From: Psychrobacter piscatorii | Lineage (GTDB): Bacteria > Pseudomonadota > Gammaproteobacteria > Pseudomonadales > Moraxellaceae | Assembly: GCF_904846415.1 (NCBI RefSeq) | Contig: NZ_CAJHAR010000019.1 | Coordinates: 1 to 64,000 of the forward strand | Reading direction: 5' to 3' | Length of the DNA: 64,000 bases | Part shown: one piece after another, positions 46,840 to 56,603 of the stretch | Layout: every line of letters begins with the position of its first letter | Position numbering within the stretch: position 1 is the stretch's first letter | Made by a program: the position numbers and the translations under genes | Notes under the pieces: model-generated | Seen by the model: only the letters and a program-made list of their open reading frames with translations | What the model was told of the DNA's origin: nothing | Database searches by the model: none

Positions 46840-47625
46840 CTATGATAGCTTTTTGACTAATACCAAACTGTAAAGATTTTCATAACCGCCGCCCATGCGT
46901 ACGCCGCGCACAGGGGCGGTATCTAGATAATCTCGCCCAATCGCCACATACACATGTGAGTTTGGAGTAAATGCCTGATTTGAGATATCAAAAGTATACC
47001 AGTAACCATCCAGCCAAACCTCAGCCCATGCGTGACTGGCCATGTGATTTTCGGTATCGTCATACAGATAACCGGACACATAACGCGCTGGAATCTGTTG
47101 ATCGCGCAAGATACTTAAAAACACATGCGTATGGTCTTGGCACACACCGGCACTTGCCGCAAACGCCTCAGCAGCGGTCGTGCCCACATGCGTGACGTCT
47201 TTAACAAAAGGCATTTTCATGATCAGGGCATTCGCCATTGCTTTTAAGCTGTCATGAGTAGGGGTTTTTAGATATGGTGCTGCAAATTCTCGCATCTCTT
47301 GTGAGCATTTGGTTAACGGGGTTTGTACGGTAAATAGCAGGTAGGGGACATGATCCATATCCTCTAGTCGTTCGGTTTCGGTGTTGATCTCAACGACACC
47401 CGACGCCTGCATTTGCAAGTTGTTATGTGCCTCGTTACGACTGAGCGTGAGCCATGCATTACCAAAGCCGTCCTTTTGGTTGGTCGCCACTTTAGGGAGC
47501 ATGACATCCCATTTATGAATGGTTTGGTGCGGCATTTGCATGGGGGTCATGCGTATGTACTGTACACTGCGCTGCGCCAGCTCATCGTAATAATAGTTGG
47601 TTTGGTGACTGATTTGAAGTTTCAT
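46840..47625 (-). CDS. Transglutaminase-like cysteine protease of the Anbu cluster
   Basis: A 261-residue protein. The N-terminal domain (LQISHQTNYYYDELAQRSVQYIRMTP) is the family's beta-rich start. The transglutaminase core holds the Cys in SAGVCQDHTHVFLSILR (about residue 165), His in MASHAWAEVWL and Asp in YWYTFDISN. Thus the Cys-His-Asp triad is complete. Such proteins cut or form amide bonds. In this cluster the family is thought to act on peptides made by the ATP-grasp partner. It starts 73 bases after the ATP-grasp gene and lies 40 bases before the Anbu gene. Confidence 0.9.
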   Translation of the reverse strand: MKLQISHQTNYYYDELAQRSVQYIRMTPMQMPHQTIHKWDVMLPKVATNQKDGFGNAWLTLSRNEAHNNLQMQASGVVEINTETERLEDMDHVPYLLFTVQTPLTKCSQEMREFAAPYLKTPTHDSLKAMANALIMKMPFVKDVTHVGTTAAEAFAASAGVCQDHTHVFLSILRDQQIPARYVSGYLYDDTENHMASHAWAEVWLDGYWYTFDISNQAFTPNSHVYVAIGRDYLDTAPVRGVRMGGGYENLYSLVLVKKLS

Positions 47626-47698
47626 AATATCTTCTCCTTTTTCGGTTTATTCCATATGTCTTATGAGCCATTATTATTGGTTTTTGGCTAGACACTTT

Positions 47699-50101
47699 CT
47701 ATACACCTTGACGCAATATGAGATTAAACTCTTTGCTAATCAGCGCAAAATCACTAAATTTCTTTGATCTGATCATCTGGTTGGTCAAGCGGATAAGCTC
47801 ACGCCAGCGTGTATTCTCTGGCAACTCATTAATCCAGTGTCTGAATTCAAAACTGACCTCTGTTGAATCCTCTCCTAACAAGACGGCACGCTCAAGCTGC
47901 TCAAAATGACGCCCTAATTGCCAAAAACAAGTCACTGTCGGGTTTTCTTGTTTCATCGCAGCGTTACACGCGTGTAGCTGCAAGGTCGCCGCTCGATACG
48001 TGCCAGCACTCGATAAACGTTTGATCAAGTTATACAGCTCAGCGGTATCTTTACCAATGACACCTTTGGCCTCTTGGACATTATCCTCAATCGATTGCAC
48101 GATATTGGGTATGATGTTTTGTTCCAAATCAGACATCATTTGTGCTTTCATGGTGGTAAGTGACGCTTCACCATCAACGGCAAATCCTAAATGACTGATT
48201 AAATGCTTGATCTGTGATTTTTTGAGATCGCCTTTGATGAGCTGTTTCATGACATCGTCATAGTAATACAAGCGCTCACTATATCGACCTAGCCATATTA
48301 AGTGACTGGCGGTAGAGAGCAGCAGTATCATGGGCGCATCATCTAAACTCTCATAACCTGTTTCTAAGGGCTGGACGCGATTATAGTAGTTCGCATGCCC
48401 TGAAGCGTTGCCTGCAGAATTGACCCCTACTGATGATGAAGGCGAGCACTTATCGGCTTGCTGGCTGTCTAAATCACTGTCATCAATAACCCAAGTGTCT
48501 TTGATACCGCCGCCTTGCGATGAATTGACGACCAACGAGCCTTCAACCATGGCCACTCGTGTCAGACCACCAGGTACGATATCTACCGTGCCATCACCAT
48601 GACTGAGAATAAAGGGACGCAAGTCAATATGACGCGGTGCGATACCATCGCTCACGGCAGTGGGGTTGGTAGATAGTGAGATGGTTGGCTGAGCAATAAA
48701 GCCGGCTGGATTTTCAAGCAGACGTACGCGATATTCTTCGATTTCTTCTTTGGTTGATGTCGGACCAATAAGCATCCCATAGCCGCCTGAGCCTTGCGTT
48801 TCTTTTACCACTAGCTTGTCCAGATTATCAAGCACATATTTGAGATCATCGGGCTTACGGCACTGGTAGGTCTCAATATTAGGTAGGATAGGCTCTTCAT
48901 TTAAGTAGAACTTAATCATATCCGGTACAAAAGGATATAAACTCTTATCATCGGCCACGCCCGTACCAGGTGCATTTACGATAACGACGTTGCCAGCGCG
49001 ATACGCACTCATGAGCCCCGATACACCCAAGATAGAATCTGAGCGGAATGCTAAAGGATCGATATAAGGGTCATCAATACGGCGGTAGATCACATCGACT
49101 TGTACCTTACCGCGAATACCTTGCATGTAGACTTTGCTGTCCTCAACGACCAAGTCATAACCATGAACGAGTGGTACATTCATCTCATGGGCTAAGAAAG
49201 CATGCTCATAATAGGCACTATTAAAGCGGCCTGGCGTTAAAATGACGACTTGCGGATCATATTTGGATGTTGAGCTGGCAAGACAGGCTTTGAGACGGTT
49301 TGGATAATCACTAATACCCATAATAGGCGTGTCAGCAAATATATCAGCTAAGAGGGTCTCTGATATATTGCGGCTCTCAAGCATATATGAGACGCCTGAC
49401 GGGGTACGCAAGTTATCCTCTAACACACAAAACTTGCCAGATTCATCACGGATTAGATCGATACCACTAATGTGCGAGTATATTGGTTTATCGAGCTCAA
49501 TGCCCATCATCCACGGCTCATAGCAGCCACTGGCATACACATAGCTGGCAGGGACAATATCGGCCTTCATAATGGCTTGATCATGGTAGATATCATGCAA
49601 AAAAGCATTGAGAGCGGTGATGCGCTGTTTACAGCCTGCTTCTATTTGTTGCCATTCGCTCGCTGCAATAATGCGTGGAATGATATCAAATGGAATCATA
49701 CGCTCGATGTTTTTGGCATCGCTATAGACCGTAAAGGTAACCCCTTTGCGGTAAAAGATGTTTTCTGCTTGTTCGTTTAGATAATTGAGGGCGTCCATGT
49801 TGATGTTATCAAGCCAATGACCAACGGCTTTTGCAACGGGACGATACTGACCTTTGCCTGTTTGGAGTTCATCAAAGCTTGGTGCGCGTGATGGGGGCGT
49901 GTCTTGTGAGGTATTTTGTGATTGGCTTTGCGATTGCCCTGAAGTGTTGTCCTTGTCTTTTACGCTGGTTTCAGGGGTAGCCGTATCCTCATTTGTATTT
50001 TTATTCTGACTTTGGTCTTTGATTTGACCTATTGACTGCTCTTCTTGAGGTTGGTTTTGGCTCTGACCCTGACTCTGGGATTGAGATGATTTTTTATTCA
50101 T
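47699..50101 (-). CDS. Circularly permuted ATP-grasp ligase fused to an alpha-E domain
   Basis: An 800-residue fusion. Residues 1 to about 75 are a Gln/Ser-rich low-complexity tail. About 90-545 match the circularly permuted ATP-grasp family (DUF404/DUF407): YRKGVTFTVYSD, RIIAASEWQQIEAGCKQR, YEPWMMGIELDKPIY, LRTPSGVSYMLESRN, KVQVDVIYRRIDDPY and VVKETQGSGGYGMLIGP. About 595-800 match the alpha-E family (DUF403): STASHLIWLGRYSERLYYYDD and CFWQLGRHFEQLERAVLLGED. The two are separate genes in many bacteria. The ATP-grasp part is predicted to form peptide-like bonds; alpha-E is thought to be a docking or accessory domain. First gene of the Anbu operon. Confidence 0.9.
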   Translation of the reverse strand: MNKKSSQSQSQGQSQNQPQEEQSIGQIKDQSQNKNTNEDTATPETSVKDKDNTSGQSQSQSQNTSQDTPPSRAPSFDELQTGKGQYRPVAKAVGHWLDNINMDALNYLNEQAENIFYRKGVTFTVYSDAKNIERMIPFDIIPRIIAASEWQQIEAGCKQRITALNAFLHDIYHDQAIMKADIVPASYVYASGCYEPWMMGIELDKPIYSHISGIDLIRDESGKFCVLEDNLRTPSGVSYMLESRNISETLLADIFADTPIMGISDYPNRLKACLASSTSKYDPQVVILTPGRFNSAYYEHAFLAHEMNVPLVHGYDLVVEDSKVYMQGIRGKVQVDVIYRRIDDPYIDPLAFRSDSILGVSGLMSAYRAGNVVIVNAPGTGVADDKSLYPFVPDMIKFYLNEEPILPNIETYQCRKPDDLKYVLDNLDKLVVKETQGSGGYGMLIGPTSTKEEIEEYRVRLLENPAGFIAQPTISLSTNPTAVSDGIAPRHIDLRPFILSHGDGTVDIVPGGLTRVAMVEGSLVVNSSQGGGIKDTWVIDDSDLDSQQADKCSPSSSVGVNSAGNASGHANYYNRVQPLETGYESLDDAPMILLLSTASHLIWLGRYSERLYYYDDVMKQLIKGDLKKSQIKHLISHLGFAVDGEASLTTMKAQMMSDLEQNIIPNIVQSIEDNVQEAKGVIGKDTAELYNLIKRLSSAGTYRAATLQLHACNAAMKQENPTVTCFWQLGRHFEQLERAVLLGEDSTEVSFEFRHWINELPENTRWRELIRLTNQMIRSKKFSDFALISKEFNLILRQGV

Positions 50102-50328
50102 AAGTACCTCACGTATCCTTGGTAAAGTTACACTTTATGATGACTACACCCTCTATGCTAAGCTTAGTAGCACTTTTATTTCGCCCAACAGGTAGTCTAT
50201 CTCCTGTATGAACTATACAACGGTTACCGAGTAACATACAACAAGGGTTAAGTAATAGGTTTTTAGTAATATCAGCCTAATTCTGATAAATTTAACTCAA
50301 TCTGTGTGAAAAAAGGAAAAGAGTGGAC

Positions 50329-50967
50329 ATGAAGATACGAGGTAAGTCTTTGGTGCTGGCTAGTATGGGGTTGGCAGCGACTCTGAGTATGACCAGCTGT
50401 GGTAGTGAGCCACAGCAAGATACCTTGCCAGCTGGTAGCACGGTGATTGCACTTGGTGACTCGCTGACTTATGGCTATGGCACGAGTCTAGATGCAGCTT
50501 ATCCTAAGGTACTTGCCAATCTGAGTCATTGGAACGTTATTAATGCAGGCGTCAATGGCGATACCTCCGCCGATGTGCTGGCTCGTGTCGATGATATCAC
50601 TAAGCAAAACCCTGACTTGGTACTGCTTGGCGTGGGTGGTAATGATGTGTTGCAACGCGTTCAGCCTGAGACTACACGTGCCAATATCACCGCTACTATC
50701 GACACCTTGAAATCTGCAAATATCGATGTGGTCCTTATTGCTGAACCTCACTTTAGTGCCAGCGCTCTGTTTGGACGGGTGAGTGATAACCCATTATATG
50801 AAGATATTGCTGATGCTAAAGAAGTGCCTTTATATTCAGGTGGCTGGTCTGCGGTATTGTCGGATGACACGTTAAAGTCCGATCGCATCCACGCCAACGC
50901 TGCGGGTTATCGGCAGTTTGCAGAAGGGCTGCATGATTATTTACAAGAGGAAGGGTTGGCACGATGA
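50329..50967 (+). CDS. SGNH/GDSL esterase lipoprotein (arylesterase/TesA-like)
   Basis: A 212-residue hydrolase. It has a signal sequence with lipobox MTSC (about residue 24) and so is probably lipid-anchored. Catalytic blocks: IALGDSLTYGYG (Ser), GVNGDTS (Gly block), GVGGNDVL (Asn) and DRIHANAAGY (Asp and His). The relatives are TesA (thioesterase/lysophospholipase L1) and arylesterases. The true start could be the ATG at 50329 or the GTG at 50323, each with plausible AGGA spacing. It overlaps the next small ORF by 4 bases (ATGA), so they are co-translated. Confidence 0.88.
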   Translation: MKIRGKSLVLASMGLAATLSMTSCGSEPQQDTLPAGSTVIALGDSLTYGYGTSLDAAYPKVLANLSHWNVINAGVNGDTSADVLARVDDITKQNPDLVLLGVGGNDVLQRVQPETTRANITATIDTLKSANIDVVLIAEPHFSASALFGRVSDNPLYEDIADAKEVPLYSGGWSAVLSDDTLKSDRIHANAAGYRQFAEGLHDYLQEEGLAR

Positions 50968-51179
50968 AAAATAGCTACTTACTGATGGCAATAAGCGCAG
51001 TGGTTTTTTTGTTTGTAGATTTTTTACACCGTAACGGACACTTACTCAATGATAAAGGTGAGATGGTGATTAATAACACAGGTCTTGCTGCTGTGACCTT
51101 ATTGGTCGCTGAGTCTGACCCGAATCAAAAAGAAACCTTGATCAAGTTGATTATGAACATGTTGTCGCTGGAGGTTTGA
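50964..51179 (+). CDS. Small predicted membrane protein
   Basis: A 71-residue protein whose ATG overlaps the TGA of the esterase gene (ATGA), a coupling that supports it as real. The N-terminus has one hydrophobic segment (YLLMAISAVVFLFVDFL), then a polar region and a second moderately hydrophobic stretch (GLAAVTLLVAES). I do not recognise a family. Co-translation suggests that it works with the esterase lipoprotein at the envelope. Confidence 0.65.
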   Translation: MKNSYLLMAISAVVFLFVDFLHRNGHLLNDKGEMVINNTGLAAVTLLVAESDPNQKETLIKLIMNMLSLEV

Positions 51180-51273
51180 CTTAAAAAATACGTTGTTTCT
51201 TTTTCTTGTAAACCACATTTAATTGAGTTATTTTTTAGTGTCGATTACATTTATTTAACCAAGGAGAAACAGT

Positions 51274-53325
51274 TTGCATAATAGATTATCACCGCTCACG
51301 ATTTCAGTTGTCGCTGCGCTGACACTACTTACAGGCTCACAAACATTTGCAGAAGCCCAATACGGTGATTATGGTAAAGAAACGGCGTTAACGCTCGCGC
51401 GCGACTATGCTGGTCGCTATACCGGATCTGACAAGGAAATTGAGGCTGCTAACTATATGCAGCAACGTATGACTATTAATGGTAGTAACAATCAAGTCGA
51501 TCGTCAGACTTTTGATTTTGTTGCACCTCGCGGTTTATTTAGAGGTCAAACACTAACGAGTAATAACATTATTGTCACCCAAAAAGGTATTGCTGATACC
51601 AATAAAACACTATTTGTCGGCGCACATTATGATTCTGCAGTCGCCTACCCAAATTATCAAAATCTAGAAGCATTAGATGACAACGCCTCTGGATCTGGCG
51701 TCTTAACTGAATTGACAAGAAACCTGAATGGCATTGACACAGAACATAATATTCAGTTTGTGGCGTTTGGTGCAGAGGAGGGCGGTCTCAATGGTTCAAA
51801 GGCGTTTGTTGATCAGCTCACTGACGCAGAAAAATCGACAGCACTGGGCATGATCAACTTAGATAGCTTGATTACAGGCGATAAGATGTATGCCAATGCG
51901 GGGCGAAATGCTTACGACGATGACGGCAATGAAGTGGCTGCCAATGTAGGACTGCGTGAAAATGCGCTACGTATTGCAAAAGAGCTTGGTATCACACTCG
52001 AAGTCAATCCAGCTATCATTGCACCTGGCGCGACAGAACCCTACGAGCCTTATGGCGTTGGCTGTTGTAGCGATCAAGAGTCTTTTGACAACGTAATGCC
52101 TGTAGTAGGATTTGAGGCGACCAACTGGGCTCTTGGACCTGATTATGATGGTTATACGCAAACGGAAAATCCGAATATCCCAGGTGGCTATACGTGGCAT
52201 AATCCCGAATTAGACAATGAGGATGTGCTGACAGCTGCATTTGGGGAAGAGCGCATCGCACAAAGAATGCGTGACTATTCGCGTATTCTTAGCAGATTGA
52301 TCGTTGAGCAAACCAATGCTGACATCATTGCCGCAAACAAAAGCGCGCTTAATCTTCAAAATAGAATGGGGGCAGCGTTAAAGCACAGTGCCACTGATTC
52401 GCACTCAGCTATTCTTGAGCGTGCTAATGCTTTGGCTTTACCTGCCGTTGATAATAGTGATAACAATGATGCTTTGCGTACTCAGGTTTGGGTAGACGGC
52501 TCTCAAAGCTATATCGATTCTGATAACGTCCAAGAAGGTAATCGCGCTAATATTGGCATCTATGGTGAATACGTTGTGCAACCTAGCTGGCGTGTTGGTG
52601 CAGGTCTCAAAGCCACCAATCAAAACAATAAAACGGTAGAGAACGGTATCAAAAAAGACACCAGCTATGGCATTCAAGCTTACTCGCTATTGGGCGGTAA
52701 AGACACGGCTTGGTGGAATACGACTTCTGTAAGCTTATCTAAACATGATTTAGATGTTAATAGCACCGTTAGACTAGATGGTAATAATGGCATCAACATT
52801 ATTAACAATAGCGAACGCGGTAATGCTGATGCCGATGTGTTTAGTGCTTATAATGAGCTTGGCTACAATTTTCTTATCAAGAAAAACATCGCTCATGGCG
52901 CTTTTTTAGGTTTGAACTACAGTGATACCGACATAGACGGCTACACGAGTGGCAGTGCCAACTCTCGCACAGCCCTTAAAGTTGATAGCACATCTAGTGA
53001 GGCATGGGACTCAGAGCTTGGTTACCAGCTGCAGTATGGGTTTGATTTAATGGGTACACCCGCCAAGCTTCAAAGCAAACTCGCTTACGTGCATGTCATC
53101 GAAGACGGTTTAGTGGATCGTTTATCGACAAATTCTTTCGCTGATGGGCAAAACAGAGACATTAGTATCACCCAAACAAACAAAGATGATGACTATGGAC
53201 GTTTTGAGCTGAGTGTTAGCAACAAGGTTCATAACAATGTCTATGCGTATCTGAATGGCGATACCACCTTTGCACGTGATGATAAAGACAGCTCAGTACA
53301 GTTAGGCTTACAGTATCAATTTTAA
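51274..53325 (+). CDS. Autotransporter with an M28-family metallopeptidase passenger
   Basis: A 683-residue protein read from a TTG start (GGAG about 8 bases upstream). Signal peptide about 1-26 (ISVVAALTLLTGSQTFA). Residues about 35-350 are an M28 peptidase with zinc ligands H118 and D136 (VGAHYDS, LDDNASGSG), catalytic E168 and ligand E169 (AFGAEEGGLNGSK), D197 (INLDSL) and probably H309 (YTWHNPELDN). CC in GVGCCSDQ may be a vicinal disulfide. From about residue 410 to the end is a beta-barrel of alternating strands ending in Phe (LGLQYQF), the classical outer-membrane signature. So a secreted or surface-displayed aminopeptidase is predicted. Confidence 0.85.
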   Translation: MHNRLSPLTISVVAALTLLTGSQTFAEAQYGDYGKETALTLARDYAGRYTGSDKEIEAANYMQQRMTINGSNNQVDRQTFDFVAPRGLFRGQTLTSNNIIVTQKGIADTNKTLFVGAHYDSAVAYPNYQNLEALDDNASGSGVLTELTRNLNGIDTEHNIQFVAFGAEEGGLNGSKAFVDQLTDAEKSTALGMINLDSLITGDKMYANAGRNAYDDDGNEVAANVGLRENALRIAKELGITLEVNPAIIAPGATEPYEPYGVGCCSDQESFDNVMPVVGFEATNWALGPDYDGYTQTENPNIPGGYTWHNPELDNEDVLTAAFGEERIAQRMRDYSRILSRLIVEQTNADIIAANKSALNLQNRMGAALKHSATDSHSAILERANALALPAVDNSDNNDALRTQVWVDGSQSYIDSDNVQEGNRANIGIYGEYVVQPSWRVGAGLKATNQNNKTVENGIKKDTSYGIQAYSLLGGKDTAWWNTTSVSLSKHDLDVNSTVRLDGNNGINIINNSERGNADADVFSAYNELGYNFLIKKNIAHGAFLGLNYSDTDIDGYTSGSANSRTALKVDSTSSEAWDSELGYQLQYGFDLMGTPAKLQSKLAYVHVIEDGLVDRLSTNSFADGQNRDISITQTNKDDDYGRFELSVSNKVHNNVYAYLNGDTTFARDDKDSSVQLGLQYQF

Positions 53326-53350
53326 AACATAATGTATGGATGACAGTCTG

Positions 53351-53386
53351 CGCCGCTCAGTAATTTATTTATGAGCGGCGTTTTTT
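53351..53386 (+). terminator. Terminator after the M28 autotransporter gene
   Basis: A 9-bp GC-rich stem (53351-53359 with 53372-53380, CGCCGCTCA/TGAGCGGCG) is followed by TTTTTT. Confidence 0.85.
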
Positions 53387-53487
53387 ATACATTTTAATAT
53401 AGTAATTATAATGGCGTGCTACTGGTTATCGCTATAATATACGTAGAATGGCTGGCCTATATACTAAAAAGAATAGGGATAAAATGT

Positions 53488-54243
53488 ATGTTTGACATCA
53501 TCAAAGACTGGCGTGAGCAGCGCATATTAGACAATAGCGAGTTCACGCATGAAGACTGGGCGCGGGCGGCTGAGCGTATCGTTATCCTTGATAGATTAAA
53601 TGAGGAGGAGAGAGGTCGTTTATTCGACTTAGCGACTTTGTTTTTGGATGACAAGTCTTTTACAGGCGCGCAAGGTTTTGAAATTACTGACGCGGTCAAA
53701 CAGTCCATTGCATTGCAAGCCTGTTTACCTATCTTAAACCTAAGTCTTGAATGGTATAGCGGCTGGTCGTCTATTATTATTTATCAAGGTTCGTACAAAA
53801 GTGAGAGTACAACGGTAGATGAGTTCGGCATCGTGCATGAGGGCAGTCAGCACCGTAGTGGGGAAGCATGGCAACGTGGCCCAGTCATTCTCTCATGGAA
53901 GGATGCCAAGCACTCAGGTGAGCGTGATGGACACAATGTGGTGATTCATGAATTTGTGCATAAGCTTGATATGATGAATGGCCGCGCTAATGGCTTTCCA
54001 CCGATGCAGCCTGACATAGATCCTGCACGTTGGACTGAAATTATGACCCGTGATTTTGAAGATTTTCAAACGCACCGTAAGTCAGGTTTAGATCGTTATG
54101 GCGCCACCAATCCCGCCGAGTTTTTTGCGGTATTGAGTGAAGTATTTTTTGAAACGCCGCAAAAGCTGGTTGACGCATATCCTGATATTTACGATATTAT
54201 GGTCAAGTTTTTTAAGCAAAGTCCAATTCAACCAAAACCATAA
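53488..54243 (+). CDS. mtfA: Zinc-dependent peptidase MtfA
   Basis: A 251-residue protein of the MtfA family (gluzincin-like). HExxH is at H154-H158 (VIHEFVHKLDMMNG), and a third ligand Glu is in NPAEFFAVLSEVFFE. The WYSGWSSIIIYQGSY segment is characteristic. E. coli MtfA is cytoplasmic, has peptidase activity and binds the repressor Mlc. The start at 53488 has AGGGA 8 bases upstream; the longer frame adds 24 hydrophobic residues without support. Confidence 0.9.
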   Translation: MFDIIKDWREQRILDNSEFTHEDWARAAERIVILDRLNEEERGRLFDLATLFLDDKSFTGAQGFEITDAVKQSIALQACLPILNLSLEWYSGWSSIIIYQGSYKSESTTVDEFGIVHEGSQHRSGEAWQRGPVILSWKDAKHSGERDGHNVVIHEFVHKLDMMNGRANGFPPMQPDIDPARWTEIMTRDFEDFQTHRKSGLDRYGATNPAEFFAVLSEVFFETPQKLVDAYPDIYDIMVKFFKQSPIQPKP

Positions 54244-54290
54244 GTTTAAATTTATATATTAAAAATTGAATATAATATAACAAAGAAATA

Positions 54291-54330
54291 AAAAGGGCAG
54301 TGCTTCATATGTGATGCATTGCCCTTTTTT
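54291..54330 (+). terminator. Terminator between mtfA and the convergent lipoprotein gene
   Basis: An imperfect stem with left arm AAAAGGGCA and right arm TGCCCTTTTTT encloses a second short stem. Both flanks are A/T runs. Confidence 0.75.
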
Positions 54331-54369
54331 AATATATTTATCTGACCATTCAGATGCTTACGCTGTTAT

Positions 54370-55038
54370 TTAAACCGTCCACTGATCGTTAATGACAGCG
54401 ACGAGATAACGCTTACCCTGATACTCATCAAACACCAATCGCAGTACACGCCAGTCCATGCCAGCATATTCTTCAGTGCCTTTATGATAAAACTCCACAA
54501 CGTCTGAGTTTTGGTATATGTCTTTTAAGTTATTGATTGAATTTCCATTATTGGTAATTTTATTGACGCTGACATCCACATCATTGAATTTTTTGCCATC
54601 CACCCAAGTCTCCAAATACGTCGGCAGCGGTGTGATTAATAAATCACCCGTTCCATCTTTTTCGCCCCATGTGAAGCGAAGATTGGACTGTTGTAAATAT
54701 TGCGCATATTGCGCGCGATTAAAGACTTTATCAGACTCAGGGCGCACGTAGGCATACATCGAAAAACGAACGCCACGTGTGGGATGGATATCATCAGTAA
54801 TTCTAGCAAAATCCTTATTGGCGAGCGCCCGCTGTATACGCAACGCTTGCTGTTTTAAGGTTTGTTGACTGATATCAGTACTCATAGGCGTTGCTGAGGT
54901 GCTGGTAGGTTGAGAAACAATGGCTTCACTAGATTCAGAAGCGGACTGGCAACCAGTCGCGGTCAAAGTAAGCAATAAAAGGCCACTAGAAGCCAATGTT
55001 GCAAATTTTTCCTTAAAAAAGGTAGGTAGTATTATCAT
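54370..55038 (-). CDS. Predicted lipoprotein of unknown function
   Basis: I do not recognise the family. The start at 55038 (222 residues) is preceded by AGGA at 7 bases. The hydrophobic signal (LASSGLLLLTLTATGC) has a lipobox ATGC. A Ser/Thr-rich linker (about residues 30-55) follows. The soluble domain begins QALRIQRALANKDFARITDDIHPTRGV and ends with GMDWRVLRLVFDEYQGKRYLVAVINDQW. That layout resembles lipoproteins that use a small alpha-beta domain for ligand or protein binding, but I make no functional claim. It is a single gene. Confidence 0.65.
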   Translation of the reverse strand: MIILPTFFKEKFATLASSGLLLLTLTATGCQSASESSEAIVSQPTSTSATPMSTDISQQTLKQQALRIQRALANKDFARITDDIHPTRGVRFSMYAYVRPESDKVFNRAQYAQYLQQSNLRFTWGEKDGTGDLLITPLPTYLETWVDGKKFNDVDVSVNKITNNGNSINNLKDIYQNSDVVEFYHKGTEEYAGMDWRVLRLVFDEYQGKRYLVAVINDQWTV

Positions 55039-55250
55039 AAAAGCATCCTTACCACAGTTATTAGCAAAATAAACGTTACGATAAGCCACTAAAATTTGTC
55101 ATCACAATAGATAAAAAAGAGCATAAAAGCGCTATGTAATCGGAATTTTGATGAGTGAACCTGAATGATACGATAATACAGCAGAGTCGTTATATGGCTA
55201 TGATGTAATAGACCGTAACACTTATAAGATAAAAGCTCGTAGAGAACGAC

Positions 55251-55736
55251 ATGCCAACATACAAATCACTGATATTGCTATCAACCATAGCACTGACAAC
55301 TGTCGATACTGCCACAGCAAATGTGACAAAAGCATCTCAGAAACAAGCTGCTGTGGCTGACATAAAGATCGCAACCATCACAAAAATGTACCAACAAGAT
55401 ATCGATGATCAAGGTATGAGTAATCCTGTGGTGCTACAACAATATGCCAATGATGACTTGCAAGCAGCCATGCAGCTAGAACAAGATTATTTTGATAAAA
55501 ATCAAATGTCCTGCAATGTTGATTATGATGTGCTGTGGGATTCTCAAGATCCTGATTATACGCAAGACAAGAAGTTTTCGATGACTGATAAAGGATTGGT
55601 TCAAGTCAGCTTGGCGCAAGGCAGCAATATCTATTATGATTTGACGTGCAATGATAAAGATTGCCAAATCGCAGATGTTAGCTTGAATGAAGACGGTGGA
55701 ACTTTGAGTAAGCATTTGCTTGAAACTTGTCGTTAG
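55251..55736 (+). CDS. Exported protein of unknown function
   Basis: A 161-residue protein with an N-terminal hydrophobic stretch (LILLSTIALTTVDTATA) that looks like a weak Sec signal. The mature part is acidic and Gln/Asp-rich (YQQDIDDQG, LEQDYFDKNQMSC, YDVLWDSQDPDY). It has four cysteines (C in QMSCNVD, LTCNDKDCQIAD and LLETCR), so two disulfides are possible. No family is recognised. It is the last chromosomal gene before the gene-free stretch that leads to the integrase cluster. Confidence 0.6.
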   Translation: MPTYKSLILLSTIALTTVDTATANVTKASQKQAAVADIKIATITKMYQQDIDDQGMSNPVVLQQYANDDLQAAMQLEQDYFDKNQMSCNVDYDVLWDSQDPDYTQDKKFSMTDKGLVQVSLAQGSNIYYDLTCNDKDCQIADVSLNEDGGTLSKHLLETCR

Positions 55737-56603
55737 TAGAAAACTCAATTGACATTAAAAATGTCAGCGCTATGCTATTTTAAATTTAAAAATACTCAGG
55801 TAAATATACAAACGACATGACGCAGATTAATATTTAAGTTTCTACTGAAACCGTTGGTATGTTTTCGCATAATGTATATTATGTTAAACTAAGGGTACCA
55901 TACAATAAGTTCATGGGATTATAATTATATGATAAATCCCTATAAAGATTGGTTGATGATTGATTAATTCTCATACGTATTACCTATTCATAAAGTCATC
56001 TTCATCACCACTAATACAGTTACTAGCTGAGCTGTCTTAAGGAGTTAATGTACAGAGCTATCATTAATCCTATTGTATTTGTAATCGAGCTTAACGTATT
56101 AAACCATGTCGCTAGTTAACCTGTTTGATAAACTTGTTCTACTCATCATTGCTAAGTTTACTACCTTCATACTGCACAATAAGCCCTCTGAATAATCTGT
56201 CACTCCTAATCATCACCTAATAAACAAATCACTCATCAATCGATTGTTGGTAGCTTAGCCGACTTCCTGATTAATGCGAATGTGCTTGAACTACGTTAGG
56301 TACAGAAGTATTAGCCACCAAGTGACAATCAGCTCAAAGTAAAAGCAATAACCCTTCTGAATGCCTATTACTCTATATCATTGATAAGAACGTATACAAG
56401 CTCTGATAATACTCCTACTTGGCATCTCAGTAAGTCCAAGTCTATATACACCTTATAGCTGCTATTATCATAGCTAACTACGTTTCCATTTAGAGTCACC
56501 AAAACAGCCTTCCTGATTAGTGAAACATTCATTGGTCTTTTCTAACATCTCTCGTTCTTACTGAGATATCTTAATCTAAAGCATTGAGTTGATACCTTCC
56601 AAA

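Noticed and set aside
50029..50101. Gln/Ser repeats (SQSQ-type) at the start of the ATP-grasp fusion and of sat
   Set aside because: They are simple low-complexity tails in two unrelated proteins, not a shared functional domain.
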